Shown: piece by piece, positions 35,437 to 45,185 of the stretch
How positions within the stretch are numbered: the stretch's first letter is position 1
How the letters are laid out: every line of letters begins with the position of its first letter
Source: Pedobacter sp. BS3
GTDB taxonomy: Bacteria > Bacteroidota > Bacteroidia > Sphingobacteriales > Sphingobacteriaceae
Direction of reading: 5' to 3'
DNA length: 64,000 nt
NCBI RefSeq assembly: GCF_008274585.1
Contig: NZ_VTRT01000005.1
Location: 310,001-374,000 of the forward strand
Notes under the pieces: generated by a model
What the model saw: only the letters and a program-made list of their open reading frames with translations
Told to the model about the DNA's origin: nothing
Databases searched by the model: none
Position numbers and translations under genes: made by a program

Positions 35437-38400
35437 ATGAAGAAAATAATACAGTTTATCCTGATATATAGTATGCTGCCGTATGTTATATATGCGCAGA
35501 ACAGCATTCGTGGTACCGTTAAAGATGAGCAGGGCGCTCTGCCGGGAGTCAGCATCATAGAGAAAGGAATGAAAGGGAACGGCACCGTGACCAACGAGCG
35601 TGGCGAATTTCAGCTGCAGTTGAAAGGAAGCTCGCACACGCTGGTGATATCCAGCATTGGTTATATTACCCAGGAGGTTAACGTAACCGGGAAAACCGTT
35701 ATTACCGTAAACCTGAAAACCGATGCCAAAGGGTTGGATGAGGTAGTGGTAGTAGGCTATGGAACGACCAAAAAAATTACCAATACCGGGGCTACAAGCT
35801 CTATCTCTGCAGCAGAGATCCGCACTACACCAACGCCTAACGTTCAGAATACACTGGCCGGCCGTGTACCCGGGTTTATTTCACAGCAGCGCTCCGGCCA
35901 ACCCGGCCAGTCAGGCGCCGATTTTTATATCCGCGGTGTTAATAGCCTGAACAGTGCCGCCCAAAAGCCATTGATCATTGTAGATGATGTGGAATACACG
36001 TATGATCAGGTTGCCCAGTTAGATGTAAATGAGATAGAGACCTTTACCGTATTAAAAGACGCCTCATCTACAGCGGTTTATGGGGTAAAAGGCGCAAATG
36101 GCGTACTCATCATTACTACCCGGCGGGGTAAGCTGGGTAAGCCCAAGATCAATTTTGTTACCGAATCCGGTTTACAGGAGCCGTTCAAGAAATACCATTA
36201 TCTGAACGCCTTCCAGGTAGCTTCTCTGTACAATGAAGCCAACTATAATGATAATCCGGATGCGGCCCTACCTTTTACATACGAAGATCTGGAACACTGG
36301 CGCAAAGGCGACGACCCGTATGGGCACCCGGATGTAGACTGGTACAACGTGATCTTTAAAAACCGGGCCTACCAAACCCGCAATAACATTGACCTTTCCG
36401 GCGGAAGCGAGCGGGTAAAATATTTTGTATCGGCAGGTTATGTGTTCCAGAACGGTATGCTGCATAACTTTAGCAAAGGTACCGGTCAGCCCGATAATAA
36501 CTATGCCTACCAGCGTTACAACTTCCGCTCAAATCTGGATATGCAGGCTACCAAAGATCTGAGCCTGCGCCTGGATGTAACCGGAAGGCTGGGAACAACT
36601 ACAGAACCCCATATTACCACTGCGCCGTTAAGTACGGTGAACAGTTATCAACGTTTACCGCCGTACGCCATGCCCTTAATAAATCCCGACGGCAGCTATC
36701 CGTATGCGTTCCGTTCACGCTACCTGGAGCCCAGCCTGGTTGGCCGTCTGGCCCTGCAGGGATATGACCGTACCTATCGCAATGAATTTAATATCCTGTT
36801 AGGTGGTACGCACAAGCTTGATTTTATCACCAAAGGTCTGTCAATAAAAGGACGGGTAGCTTTTGCCAGCGATGTACGTTATGTTCGCAGCTTATCGCGG
36901 GCAGAAGGGCATATACCGGCCTTTTATTATGACCCGGTAAATAATACTTACACACAACACTCTAACCAGCTGTATACGCTGGAGCCCCTTACTTTATCAG
37001 GAGGAGCAGCAGACAACGTTTCTCTTAAAACGATAAATACCCAGGCTATTCTGGATTATGACCGTACGTTTGATAATACGCATCATGTATACGGCTTGGT
37101 TTTGTATAACAGGAACCAGTACACCACCGGGCAAAAATCATTAGAAGTTGCTCCTAATAGTTTTCGGGGATACTCCTTCCGCTTTGGATATGATTATAAA
37201 CGACGCTATTTAATAGAGTTTGACGGAGCCTATAACGGCTCAGACCGTTTTGTTTCCAAGAACCGCTACGGTTGGTTCCCGGCCGTATCTGCAGGCTGGA
37301 ACATTTCCGAAGAGCCCTTCTTTAAAAAGGCAGTTAAATTTGTTGATCTGCTGAAGCTAAGAGGCTCATTTGGCCTGGTTGGTTCAGACGTGGTTGCAAA
37401 CGATACCTATAAGTATGAGCAGGTTTACGAAACAGGCTCATCAACAACTGACTATTCATTTGGCGAAAGTCATAATAACGCCCCGACCATACAGGAAGGC
37501 GATTTAGGAAACTTAGATATTACCTGGGAAAAATCACGTAAAACAGACATCGGACTGGATGCCCAGTTATTTAACGGGCAGCTATCATTTGGCATTGATT
37601 ATTTCTACGACCTGCGCTATGACCAGTTAATTTCCCGCAGGTCTGTTTTAGACATTATCGGTATCGGCTTACCATTGGTTAACCTGGGCCGTACAGAAAA
37701 TAAAGGCTGGGACGGACAGATAGCCTATAATAAAAACAAAGGCGATTTTACATATTCCGCGGCCTTTACATTCTCGTTCGCGAAGAATAAGATCCTGTAT
37801 ATTGATGAGGCCGCTGCCCGTTATCCCTGGTTAGCTGAAACAGGACGCCCCATCGGGCAGGCAACGGGCTACAATGTGCTGGGCTTTTTCCAGAGCCAGG
37901 ATGAAGTTGACAATTATGCCCATGTGGCTAATGCCAAACCCGGCGATTTGAAATACGAAGACAAAAATGGCGATGGGGTGATAGACCAGTTAGACCAGGT
38001 TCCTATCGGTAAACCCAACCTGCCCCAAACGGTATTGGGTACTTCGCTGGGTGCAGGTTATAAAGGATTCAGCATTAATGTGCTGTTGCAGGGCAGCTTT
38101 AACTACAGTTTCCGTATTGCGTCGGCTGGTATCATACCGTTTCAGGGTAACCTGCAGCCGGTACATTTAGGCCGCTGGACGCCCGAAACAGCAGCAACAG
38201 CCACTTATCCGCGGTTAAGCGCTGTACTTTCAGGCCCAAGCAGCCCGAATACCTCGTCAAATTTCTGGCTGATCGATGCAAAATACCTGCGGCTCAAATC
38301 GGTAGATATCGGTTATATGCTGCCTAAAAAATGGGTTAACCATTTAGGTATCAGCAGCGCCCGCTTATATCTCAGCGGTTATGACCTGGCAACCTGGTCA

Positions 38401-38505
38401 AACTTTAGCCTGTACCAGCAGGATCCTGAAATAACATCGAGCGGTAGCGCCGGAACTTACCCGGTGCAAAAGGTATATAACCTGGGCTTACAGGTTGGCT
38501 TTTAA
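35437..38505 (+). CDS. SusC/RagA-type TonB-dependent transporter (second pair, XusC-like)
   Basis: 1022 residues. It has a signal peptide (about 1-22, ending IYAQ), a regulatory-like beta domain (about 25-100, GTVKDEQGALPGVSI) and the plug start LDEVVVVGYGTTKK. The plug contains FYIRGVNSLN and VLKDASSTAVYGVKGANG, and the barrel ends in LQVGF. All hallmarks missing from the first SusC are here. It is probably the main importer for the larger oligosaccharides of the locus, partnered with the SusD 14 bp downstream. Confidence 0.95.
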   Translation: MKKIIQFILIYSMLPYVIYAQNSIRGTVKDEQGALPGVSIIEKGMKGNGTVTNERGEFQLQLKGSSHTLVISSIGYITQEVNVTGKTVITVNLKTDAKGLDEVVVVGYGTTKKITNTGATSSISAAEIRTTPTPNVQNTLAGRVPGFISQQRSGQPGQSGADFYIRGVNSLNSAAQKPLIIVDDVEYTYDQVAQLDVNEIETFTVLKDASSTAVYGVKGANGVLIITTRRGKLGKPKINFVTESGLQEPFKKYHYLNAFQVASLYNEANYNDNPDAALPFTYEDLEHWRKGDDPYGHPDVDWYNVIFKNRAYQTRNNIDLSGGSERVKYFVSAGYVFQNGMLHNFSKGTGQPDNNYAYQRYNFRSNLDMQATKDLSLRLDVTGRLGTTTEPHITTAPLSTVNSYQRLPPYAMPLINPDGSYPYAFRSRYLEPSLVGRLALQGYDRTYRNEFNILLGGTHKLDFITKGLSIKGRVAFASDVRYVRSLSRAEGHIPAFYYDPVNNTYTQHSNQLYTLEPLTLSGGAADNVSLKTINTQAILDYDRTFDNTHHVYGLVLYNRNQYTTGQKSLEVAPNSFRGYSFRFGYDYKRRYLIEFDGAYNGSDRFVSKNRYGWFPAVSAGWNISEEPFFKKAVKFVDLLKLRGSFGLVGSDVVANDTYKYEQVYETGSSTTDYSFGESHNNAPTIQEGDLGNLDITWEKSRKTDIGLDAQLFNGQLSFGIDYFYDLRYDQLISRRSVLDIIGIGLPLVNLGRTENKGWDGQIAYNKNKGDFTYSAAFTFSFAKNKILYIDEAAARYPWLAETGRPIGQATGYNVLGFFQSQDEVDNYAHVANAKPGDLKYEDKNGDGVIDQLDQVPIGKPNLPQTVLGTSLGAGYKGFSINVLLQGSFNYSFRIASAGIIPFQGNLQPVHLGRWTPETAATATYPRLSAVLSGPSSPNTSSNFWLIDAKYLRLKSVDIGYMLPKKWVNHLGISSARLYLSGYDLATWSNFSLYQQDPEITSSGSAGTYPVQKVYNLGLQVGF

Positions 38506-38519
38506 TCATAATATAACTC

Positions 38520-40271
38520 ATGATGATGAAACGATATTTATTCTTTACGGTAGTGGTTGTTGGCATGATAGCCGCCTGTAAGAGCGGTGAAGACTTTTTA
38601 GATAAAACAGAAACAACAAACCTGAACGAGGAATCGGTATTTGCCGATAGTGCCCGCACCATGCAGTTCCTCACACGGATCTATTCGGATATAGGCTTTA
38701 GCGTGAATCCCAAACGTTTTGGCAGTAGTAACGGTGTTTACTCCATCTGCGATGAAGCCGAAATGGCAGCCGTGGGCGGCGATCAGTGGAACATCCGTTT
38801 TCAGACCGGTAACATCAGCGCCTTGCAGATACCGGATGACGCATGGTCAACCACGTATGCGGATATCCGCCGGGCCAATGTGCTATTATTACATCTGCCG
38901 TCAACGCCGCTTTCATCCGCTTTAAAAGCCCGTGTTGAAGGCGAAGCCCGGTTTCTGCGTGCCTGGTACTATTTTATTATGTTAAAGCATTACGGCGGTA
39001 TACCCCTGGTTGGCGATAATGTGTACGGGCCAACAGATGAGATCCCCGGTAAACGGAACACGTTTGAGGAATGTGTAAACTATATTGAATCCGAGTGCCG
39101 GGCTGCGGCAGACCTGCTTCCGCCGGTACGTATCGGATTGGATTACGGCCGTATAACCAAAGGCGCTTGCCTGGCTTTGCGTTCACGGCTGTTACTGTAT
39201 GCTGCAAGTCCCTTATTCAACGGGCGTACAAACCAGCCCGAAAACCTGGCCGGTGTATTGGGGTATCCCACATACGACAGGCAGCGTTGGGTAAAGGCGG
39301 CAGATGCGGCACAGGATGTGATCAGCTTAGGCCAATATAGCCTGTATGAGGAAACCAGCCCGGCCGGGCACGGCTTTCAAAAAGTATTTACACTGCGGGT
39401 AAATTCAGAGTACATACTACAGGCTATGGAAGGCTCGAACAGAACCTTAGAATCCATCTGGGATCCGCCTTCACGCACCGGTACCAACGGCGCTTTTCCG
39501 TACCAGGAAATGGTAGATGCCTTTGGTACAATTAATGGTAAGCCCATTACCGAAGATGTAAAATCAGGCAGCAATCCCACCGGGTATGATGCAGCCAATC
39601 CGTATGTCAACCGTGATCCGCGGTTATCCTATTCCATTTTATATAACGAAGGGCTTCGGTTAAACACCAGCAAAACCATTACGCCGGTGTATACCTATGT
39701 GGGCTCGGGAGTTGATGCATATACCACACAAAACGGTTCGCAAACCAAAACCGGTTATTACATCCGCAAAATGCTGGATGAAAATACCATCAAAAGCAGT
39801 AGTGCATCACCTACTACACAACGTTGCTTGCCTCTGATCCGGTATGCGGAGATCTTACTTAACAAAGCCGAAGCGCTGAATGAAGCTAACGATGTTCCGC
39901 CGCAGGAAGTGTATGATCTGCTGGTTCAGATCAGGAAACGTGCCGGTATAAACCCGGGAACGGATAACCTGTACGGCCTGACAGCCGGAATGAGCCAGGA
40001 GGCTATGCGTACCGTTATTCAGAATGAGCGCCGTGTGGAGCTGGCTTACGAGGAGCACCGTTATTGGGATGTTCGTCGCTGGAAAATTGCCGAGAATGTA
40101 TCGAATAAACCCTTGCACGGAATGAAAATAACTAAAACCGGCAGTACCTATACGTATGAGCTGGTGAATGTAAGAACGCCGGTATTTGAAGCGCCAAAAT
40201 GGTATTTGTGGCCAATACCGCAGGATGAGATCAATAAATCGCCCGACTTACAGCAAAATCCTGGTTGGTGA
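38520..40271 (+). CDS. SusD/RagB-type surface glycan-binding lipoprotein (second pair)
   Basis: 583 residues, starting MMMKRYLFF; any of the three methionines may be used. The lipobox is MIAACKSGED. The SusD hallmarks EARFLRAWYYFIMLKHYGGIP, LDYGRITKGACLALRSRLLLYAASP and NERRVELAYEEHRYWDVRRW are present. It is paralogous to the first SusD, with the same C-terminal NKPLHGMKITKTG stretch, showing that the pairs arose by duplication. It binds the target glycan and closes its SusC. Confidence 0.95.
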   Translation: MMMKRYLFFTVVVVGMIAACKSGEDFLDKTETTNLNEESVFADSARTMQFLTRIYSDIGFSVNPKRFGSSNGVYSICDEAEMAAVGGDQWNIRFQTGNISALQIPDDAWSTTYADIRRANVLLLHLPSTPLSSALKARVEGEARFLRAWYYFIMLKHYGGIPLVGDNVYGPTDEIPGKRNTFEECVNYIESECRAAADLLPPVRIGLDYGRITKGACLALRSRLLLYAASPLFNGRTNQPENLAGVLGYPTYDRQRWVKAADAAQDVISLGQYSLYEETSPAGHGFQKVFTLRVNSEYILQAMEGSNRTLESIWDPPSRTGTNGAFPYQEMVDAFGTINGKPITEDVKSGSNPTGYDAANPYVNRDPRLSYSILYNEGLRLNTSKTITPVYTYVGSGVDAYTTQNGSQTKTGYYIRKMLDENTIKSSSASPTTQRCLPLIRYAEILLNKAEALNEANDVPPQEVYDLLVQIRKRAGINPGTDNLYGLTAGMSQEAMRTVIQNERRVELAYEEHRYWDVRRWKIAENVSNKPLHGMKITKTGSTYTYELVNVRTPVFEAPKWYLWPIPQDEINKSPDLQQNPGW

Positions 40272-40277
40272 TCATTG

Positions 40278-40310
40278 CCGGATGGGCTGCTGTAAAAAGG
40301 GCCCATCCGG
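40278..40310 (+). terminator. Stem-loop after the second SusD
   Basis: CCGGATGGGC (40278-40287) and GCCCATCCGG (40301-40310) form a perfect 10-bp stem with a 13-base loop. Only a weak T stretch follows. It lies in the 104-bp gap before the lipoprotein and enzyme genes, so it may act as a partial terminator or an mRNA-stabilising end. That would give more SusC/SusD than downstream product. Confidence 0.5.
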
Positions 40311-40375
40311 ATTTAACCACCATAAACATATAACGGAATGAAACAGCTTAATACCTGGTTTTTAAAATCTGAGTT

Positions 40376-41839
40376 ATGAAATTAAAAAAATTTACACTGC
40401 TATTGATTGCAATGCTTTGCGGAGCATTGTTTAATGCCTGCGAAAAAGATTATCCGGGAATACCGCTTAATATTGCATCGGTCAAATTCGATAAGGCATC
40501 GTATACCATTGAGAAAGGGTCTGTTGAGGCGTTGAAAGTTACATTGCCTTTATCATTACCCCTGGAAGAAGCCGGCAGCGTGGTTATTAATGTAGATAAT
40601 GCCAGTACGGCAACCGGCGCAGACTTTACCACAGATCCCGGTATATCTTCGGGCGCTATCACGCTGAATCTTGAAAAAGGAGCTTTAGAAGCATCCTTTA
40701 CGGTTACCTCATCGGGTAATTTTGATGAGAATAAGACCCTCATCTTTAAAATAGCCTCTGCTACCGGCGGTATCAAGCTGGCTAATGCCGGTACCGTAGC
40801 CACCATTAACATGATGGGTAACAACCCAACCATCCCGGAAATAATTATCTCTGCTAACAGCCTGGCAGATTTTGGCAGCGTAAGAAACGGTGAAGTTTCC
40901 GCCTCAAAATCATATACGGTACGAGGGTCGGCATTGAGTTCAAATATCCTGGTAGTTGCTTCCGATAACTTTGAGGTATCATTAAATAATACCACATTCA
41001 GTAAAACGGTAACTATTGATTACCATACGGCAAGCACCACACCTGTGGCCGTATTTGTGCGCTTTGCACCGGCCAGCGGGCAAAATAAGGTGCTGAATGG
41101 TACTATTGTTAACTATTCGACCGGCGTTATTGAGAAGAATGTAGTGGTAAGCGGCCGTGAGACCGGTAACGTGGTTGCGGGAGGCTCGCTTCTTTTGAAT
41201 GAAGATTTTGATTATGGCGCATCGGCAGGCAATCTTAAAGATGTGGCCGGCAGCAACTGGGCCGTATTCTCCGGATCTACTGTTCCTGTAAAATATGTTA
41301 CAACCGGCCTGACCTTTAGCGGCTATGCCGGTTCAGGTACAGGCGGTGCTGCTTCTTCCGAAAATGGAAAAGAGTCCAGAGAGGACATGTTCAGAACATT
41401 TGCTTCGCAAAATTCGGGAACCATTTATGTGGCCCAGCTGATCAATGTTGCGGCTGCCGGAAGCGGCGATTTCTTTACCTCACTACGGGATGGTACGGCA
41501 TATATTAACCGCTTATATGTTAAGGATAATGGCGGCAGCGCAGCGTTCGGGCTCGGTAAAAGTTCAGCAACCACCGCTTATGCGCCTGTAGCCTGCAGCT
41601 ATGGCACTACTTATCTGGTTGTCACCAAATATGATTTTACATCCGGGGTATCATCCCTGTTTGTCTTTGCCGATGCCCCACCGGAAACAGAGCCGGAACC
41701 TGCGGCTACAACAGATGTGGGAAGTGGCCCTGCTCAGGTTGGTGATGTGATCATCAGGCAAAATACAACAGTGCCCCTGTCTGTAACACTGGATGGAATC
41801 CGGGTTGCTACCTCGTGGTCAGAAGTCATCGGGTTATAA
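40376..41839 (+). CDS. Surface lipoprotein, Calx-beta/Ig-like/ConA-like (XusE position), copy 1
   Basis: 487 residues. The lipobox FNACEKD is at about residue 22. Domains appear to be a Calx-beta-like N-terminal domain (to about 155, ATGADFTTDPGISSGAITL), an Ig-like domain of the ADFGSVRNGE...ASDNFEVSL type (about 160-260), and a C-terminal beta-sandwich (about 270-487, LLLNEDFDYG, SREDMFRTFA, GDFFTSLRDG) like a concanavalin-type binding domain. It has no catalytic motif. Its place after the SusC/SusD pairs is that of the extra surface binding protein of xylan loci. It is clearly paralogous to the next gene. Confidence 0.75.
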   Translation: MKLKKFTLLLIAMLCGALFNACEKDYPGIPLNIASVKFDKASYTIEKGSVEALKVTLPLSLPLEEAGSVVINVDNASTATGADFTTDPGISSGAITLNLEKGALEASFTVTSSGNFDENKTLIFKIASATGGIKLANAGTVATINMMGNNPTIPEIIISANSLADFGSVRNGEVSASKSYTVRGSALSSNILVVASDNFEVSLNNTTFSKTVTIDYHTASTTPVAVFVRFAPASGQNKVLNGTIVNYSTGVIEKNVVVSGRETGNVVAGGSLLLNEDFDYGASAGNLKDVAGSNWAVFSGSTVPVKYVTTGLTFSGYAGSGTGGAASSENGKESREDMFRTFASQNSGTIYVAQLINVAAAGSGDFFTSLRDGTAYINRLYVKDNGGSAAFGLGKSSATTAYAPVACSYGTTYLVVTKYDFTSGVSSLFVFADAPPETEPEPAATTDVGSGPAQVGDVIIRQNTTVPLSVTLDGIRVATSWSEVIGL

Positions 41840-41871
41840 TTGGCAACAGATACGTTAAAATAAAAAGAACG

Positions 41872-43368
41872 ATGAATCTTAGAAAAAATTTAATATCAGG
41901 CTTTAACGCTGTGGCGTTGTCAGCGATCGTTTTATTTGCTGGAATAAGTTTCAGCTCCTGTAATGATAAGATCGAGGAAATGGAACTGATCATACCGACA
42001 CGGGTTACCTTCAGCAGCAAAACATTTATTGTGGAAAAAGACAGGGCAGAAGGCTTACCCATTACCCTGACCCTGGATCATCCTTTAGAGAAAGCCGGCA
42101 CGGTAACTATTCATATTGACGAAAGCAGCTCGGCGGACGGTACGCAATATACTACCAGCCCCGAAGCTACATCGGGCGATATCGTGCTGAACCTGGATAA
42201 AGGTGCAGATACAGCTTCTTTTACAATTACTTCGGCCCACAATTTTGATGGCAATCCAACCGTAGTATTCAAAATTATAGCTACAACCGGTGGCGCTATA
42301 CTGGGAGATCTGAACAGCCGTACTGCCACCGTAACCATGCGGGGTAACGATTGGTTTATTCCCGAAATCACGGCATCGGTTACCACGCTGGACGATTTTG
42401 GAAGTGTAAATAAAGGCGCCCAGTCAGCGTCAAAATTCTACACCATTTCAGGAACTCATCTCAGGGGGCCGGTTGCCGTAACGGCGTCAGACAATTTCCT
42501 GGTATCGTTAAACGATACACAATACAGTAAAACATTAACTATTCCTACCGATGTGCTGAGCGCACCGGCAAAGGTATATGTAAAATTTGCACCGTCAACC
42601 GGCCAGAATCAGGCGATAACAGGTTCCATAAGCAATACAACGCCTGATGCGCAAAATGTGATCATTTCGGTAAGCGGAACAGAAAGCGGCAACGTTCCTT
42701 ATGTGCCCGAAGTTCCGCTTTTGAACGAGAACTTCGAGTACGGCAATGAGTCAAATTTCCTGACCCGGCTTTCGCCGGACTGGGTGGCTTATTCTGCTCC
42801 GGGATCGATACCAGTGACTTATATTACACAGGGCCTGACCTTCCCGTTATACGGCAGCTCAGGTATCGGAGGGGCGGTAACCATTGAGCATGGCGATTTT
42901 TCACGTGAAGATATTGCCCGTGTCTTTACGCCTCAAACTACAGGCACGGTGTATGTCGCTTCGTTAATGAAGCTATCGGCTGCAGGTACCGGTGATTTCT
43001 TCTTCTCCCTGCGGGATAATTCCGGCGGCTTCTTTAACCGTTTGTATGCCAAAGACGACGGCAACGGTAAGCTGGTGTTCGGGGTGGGCAAAAATTCTTC
43101 CGCACAGTATCCTACAGCTACTTACAACTATAACACCACGTACCTGGTGGTTATTAAATACGATTTTACAGCCAAGGCGTCCAGCCTGTATATTGTTGAC
43201 GGCGTTCCTACGGTGACCGAACCGGCTACGCCGACTGTCGTATCATCAACCGGAACGAATCCGACAACGCTTAATGATGTAGCCATCAGGCAGAACACCG
43301 GAGTTTTAAGCGCTACTATAGACGGTATCAGGATTGCCACCACCTGGAGAGGTGCAGTAGGCCTATAA
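41872..43368 (+). CDS. Surface lipoprotein, Calx-beta/Ig-like/ConA-like, copy 2
   Basis: About 498 residues from the ATG at 41872 (MNLRKNLISGFNAVAL). The open frame begins at 41815, but the earlier start overlaps the previous gene and lacks a signal. The lipobox is ISFSSCNDK. It has the same three-domain plan as copy 1, with matching segments LDDFGSVNKGAQSASKFYTI, ASDNFLVSLNDTQYSKTL and GDFFFSLRDNSGG. The tail IDGIRIATTW parallels LDGIRVATSW. The two probably bind different chain parts or decorations of the same glycan. That is an inference. Confidence 0.75.
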   Translation: MNLRKNLISGFNAVALSAIVLFAGISFSSCNDKIEEMELIIPTRVTFSSKTFIVEKDRAEGLPITLTLDHPLEKAGTVTIHIDESSSADGTQYTTSPEATSGDIVLNLDKGADTASFTITSAHNFDGNPTVVFKIIATTGGAILGDLNSRTATVTMRGNDWFIPEITASVTTLDDFGSVNKGAQSASKFYTISGTHLRGPVAVTASDNFLVSLNDTQYSKTLTIPTDVLSAPAKVYVKFAPSTGQNQAITGSISNTTPDAQNVIISVSGTESGNVPYVPEVPLLNENFEYGNESNFLTRLSPDWVAYSAPGSIPVTYITQGLTFPLYGSSGIGGAVTIEHGDFSREDIARVFTPQTTGTVYVASLMKLSAAGTGDFFFSLRDNSGGFFNRLYAKDDGNGKLVFGVGKNSSAQYPTATYNYNTTYLVVIKYDFTAKASSLYIVDGVPTVTEPATPTVVSSTGTNPTTLNDVAIRQNTGVLSATIDGIRIATTWRGAVGL

Positions 43369-43381
43369 TCAGATCAATGTT

Positions 43382-45172
43382 ATGAAAACTATTCAAACCA
43401 ATTGTTTCTATTATCTTCCAGGATTCATCCTGCTGCTCTTCTTCGCAATATCAGGCTGTAAAGATGATACCGACCTGTTCCAGGACGGCAGCCGCTTATA
43501 CATCGAAAAAGCAGATTCCGTACAATCCCTTTCGGGGAAGAACCGCGTGGAAATAAAGTTTGCCGTACCCGGCACCGATGCAGTGAGCGCTAAAATATAC
43601 TGGAACAACCGGGCAAATGCTATTGAAGTCCCGGTACAGGGAGATTCCATCAAAGCGATCATTGAACCGCTGGAAGAAGGCGAATATACCTTTGAGATCA
43701 TCACCTACGATGCCAAAGGCAACAGCTCCATTCCGGTAAAGATTGTAGGAACAGCTTATGGCAGCCAGTACGCCCAAACCCTGCAAAGCAGAGCTGTGAA
43801 AGATATTCTGTATGATAACGGAACCGCCATTGTATACTGGGGAGCGGCAGACGCAGAATCGGTAGTAACAGAAGTCAGTTATACGGATGCTTCCGGTACG
43901 GCAAAAAAGGTGAGCGTTCCATCATCGGCAGACTCTACGCTGCTGGAAAACATCAAACCCGGAACGCTGTACACCACCATTACCCATCACACGTTTTTCC
44001 GCCCGGTATCAGCTATCGATACCATTGCCGCCGCGTTCAAAACCGATACGGTGGTAACCGGCAGTCTGAAGGATCTGGCCAAGGCAAAGGGTATCTTGTT
44101 TGGCAGCCTGATCAGCTATGGGGGAGGCACAACGCATGGCGTTATTTACGATGGCTCGCCCAATGGCATTTACACCAAATTGTGCAGGAGCGAGTTCAAT
44201 CTTGGGCAAGCTACCTGGGGGCCAACCCGCTGGAGCATGACTCCGCCATCTAATTTTAACGATGTAAATGCAGTAATTAACTGGAGCCGGAACCAGTATG
44301 ATAAAGTAGAAACCATGCTGATCACCGGCCCGAATAATTATATGCCCGACTGGTTTGATAACGGTACGTTCACGCCGCAGGAAATGGACGTGCTGCTCAA
44401 AAACCTGGTGAACGAAATTATGGACAGCAATGACAATAAATCCAAGGTTGATGTGTGGTGCGTAGCCAATGAGCTGTTTAACGAAGACGGTACCTATCGT
44501 AATATGAAATGGAACGACATGGGCTGGGAAGATGATGCATCAGGATTAAAAGGTACCGACCAGGTTAACCTGAAACACCCGGCATTTATTGGCAAGGCGT
44601 TTCAATACTGCCGAGAAAGAACCAATGCCCTGTTAGAGCTTCGGGATTACGGTATTGAGAATGATGATCCCAAATCGCCGTCATATTATAAATACAAAGC
44701 GTTTTATCAGCTGGTAAAACACCTGAAAGCTACTAACCGACCGGTTAATGTGGTGGGCATACAGGCGCACATGATGATCGGCAAAGGTACGGCTGTGGGT
44801 ACGGCTGCCAATATGAAAGCGGATGTGCCGGCGGGCAGCTATGATACCTTTAAAAAAGCGATAAAGAGATATAAAGATGCCGGACTGGATGTTTATTTAA
44901 CCGAGTTGGATATTGTATCACTAATGCCAGGCTCACAGCTGCAACCCTGGACAAAAACGCTGGCCGAACAGCAGCGTAAAGATTATTACAATGTGGTTAA
45001 AACAGCTGTTGAGGCTGGCGTTAACTTAATTTCCCTTTGGGGATTACGGGATAATAACGATCCGGGTTGGCGGGTAGGGCAGAGTCCGTTGCTGTTTGAT
45101 GAAAATTATAACAAGAAGCCGGCATATTACGGCGTACAACGGGCATTTTTCGATGCGAAAATCAACCCCTGA
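43382..45172 (+). CDS. Surface lipoprotein GH10-family enzyme with DUF4998 domain, copy 1
   Basis: 596 residues. The lipobox AISGCKDD, with acidic residues right after the Cys, suggests surface display. A DUF4998 domain lies at about 30-130 (DGSRLYIEKADSVQ, AKIYWNNRAN), then a beta linker domain, then a GH10 TIM barrel at about 230-596. The likely acid/base is Glu364 (VANELF) and the nucleophile is Glu508 (LTELDI). GIQAHM and SLWGLRDNNDPGW are GH10-like. The canonical HTLVWH segment is replaced by MLITGPNNY before PDWF. The enzyme likely cuts xylan or a related backbone at the surface. Altered or weakened activity cannot be excluded. Confidence 0.88.
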   Translation: MKTIQTNCFYYLPGFILLLFFAISGCKDDTDLFQDGSRLYIEKADSVQSLSGKNRVEIKFAVPGTDAVSAKIYWNNRANAIEVPVQGDSIKAIIEPLEEGEYTFEIITYDAKGNSSIPVKIVGTAYGSQYAQTLQSRAVKDILYDNGTAIVYWGAADAESVVTEVSYTDASGTAKKVSVPSSADSTLLENIKPGTLYTTITHHTFFRPVSAIDTIAAAFKTDTVVTGSLKDLAKAKGILFGSLISYGGGTTHGVIYDGSPNGIYTKLCRSEFNLGQATWGPTRWSMTPPSNFNDVNAVINWSRNQYDKVETMLITGPNNYMPDWFDNGTFTPQEMDVLLKNLVNEIMDSNDNKSKVDVWCVANELFNEDGTYRNMKWNDMGWEDDASGLKGTDQVNLKHPAFIGKAFQYCRERTNALLELRDYGIENDDPKSPSYYKYKAFYQLVKHLKATNRPVNVVGIQAHMMIGKGTAVGTAANMKADVPAGSYDTFKKAIKRYKDAGLDVYLTELDIVSLMPGSQLQPWTKTLAEQQRKDYYNVVKTAVEAGVNLISLWGLRDNNDPGWRVGQSPLLFDENYNKKPAYYGVQRAFFDAKINP

Positions 45173-45185
45173 TAAACTGATGTAC

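Noticed and set aside
45096-45185. Earlier start for the second GH10 gene
   Set aside because: It would overlap the end of the first GH10 gene and bury the lipoprotein signal. The ATG at 45186 gives a normal signal peptide and lipobox.
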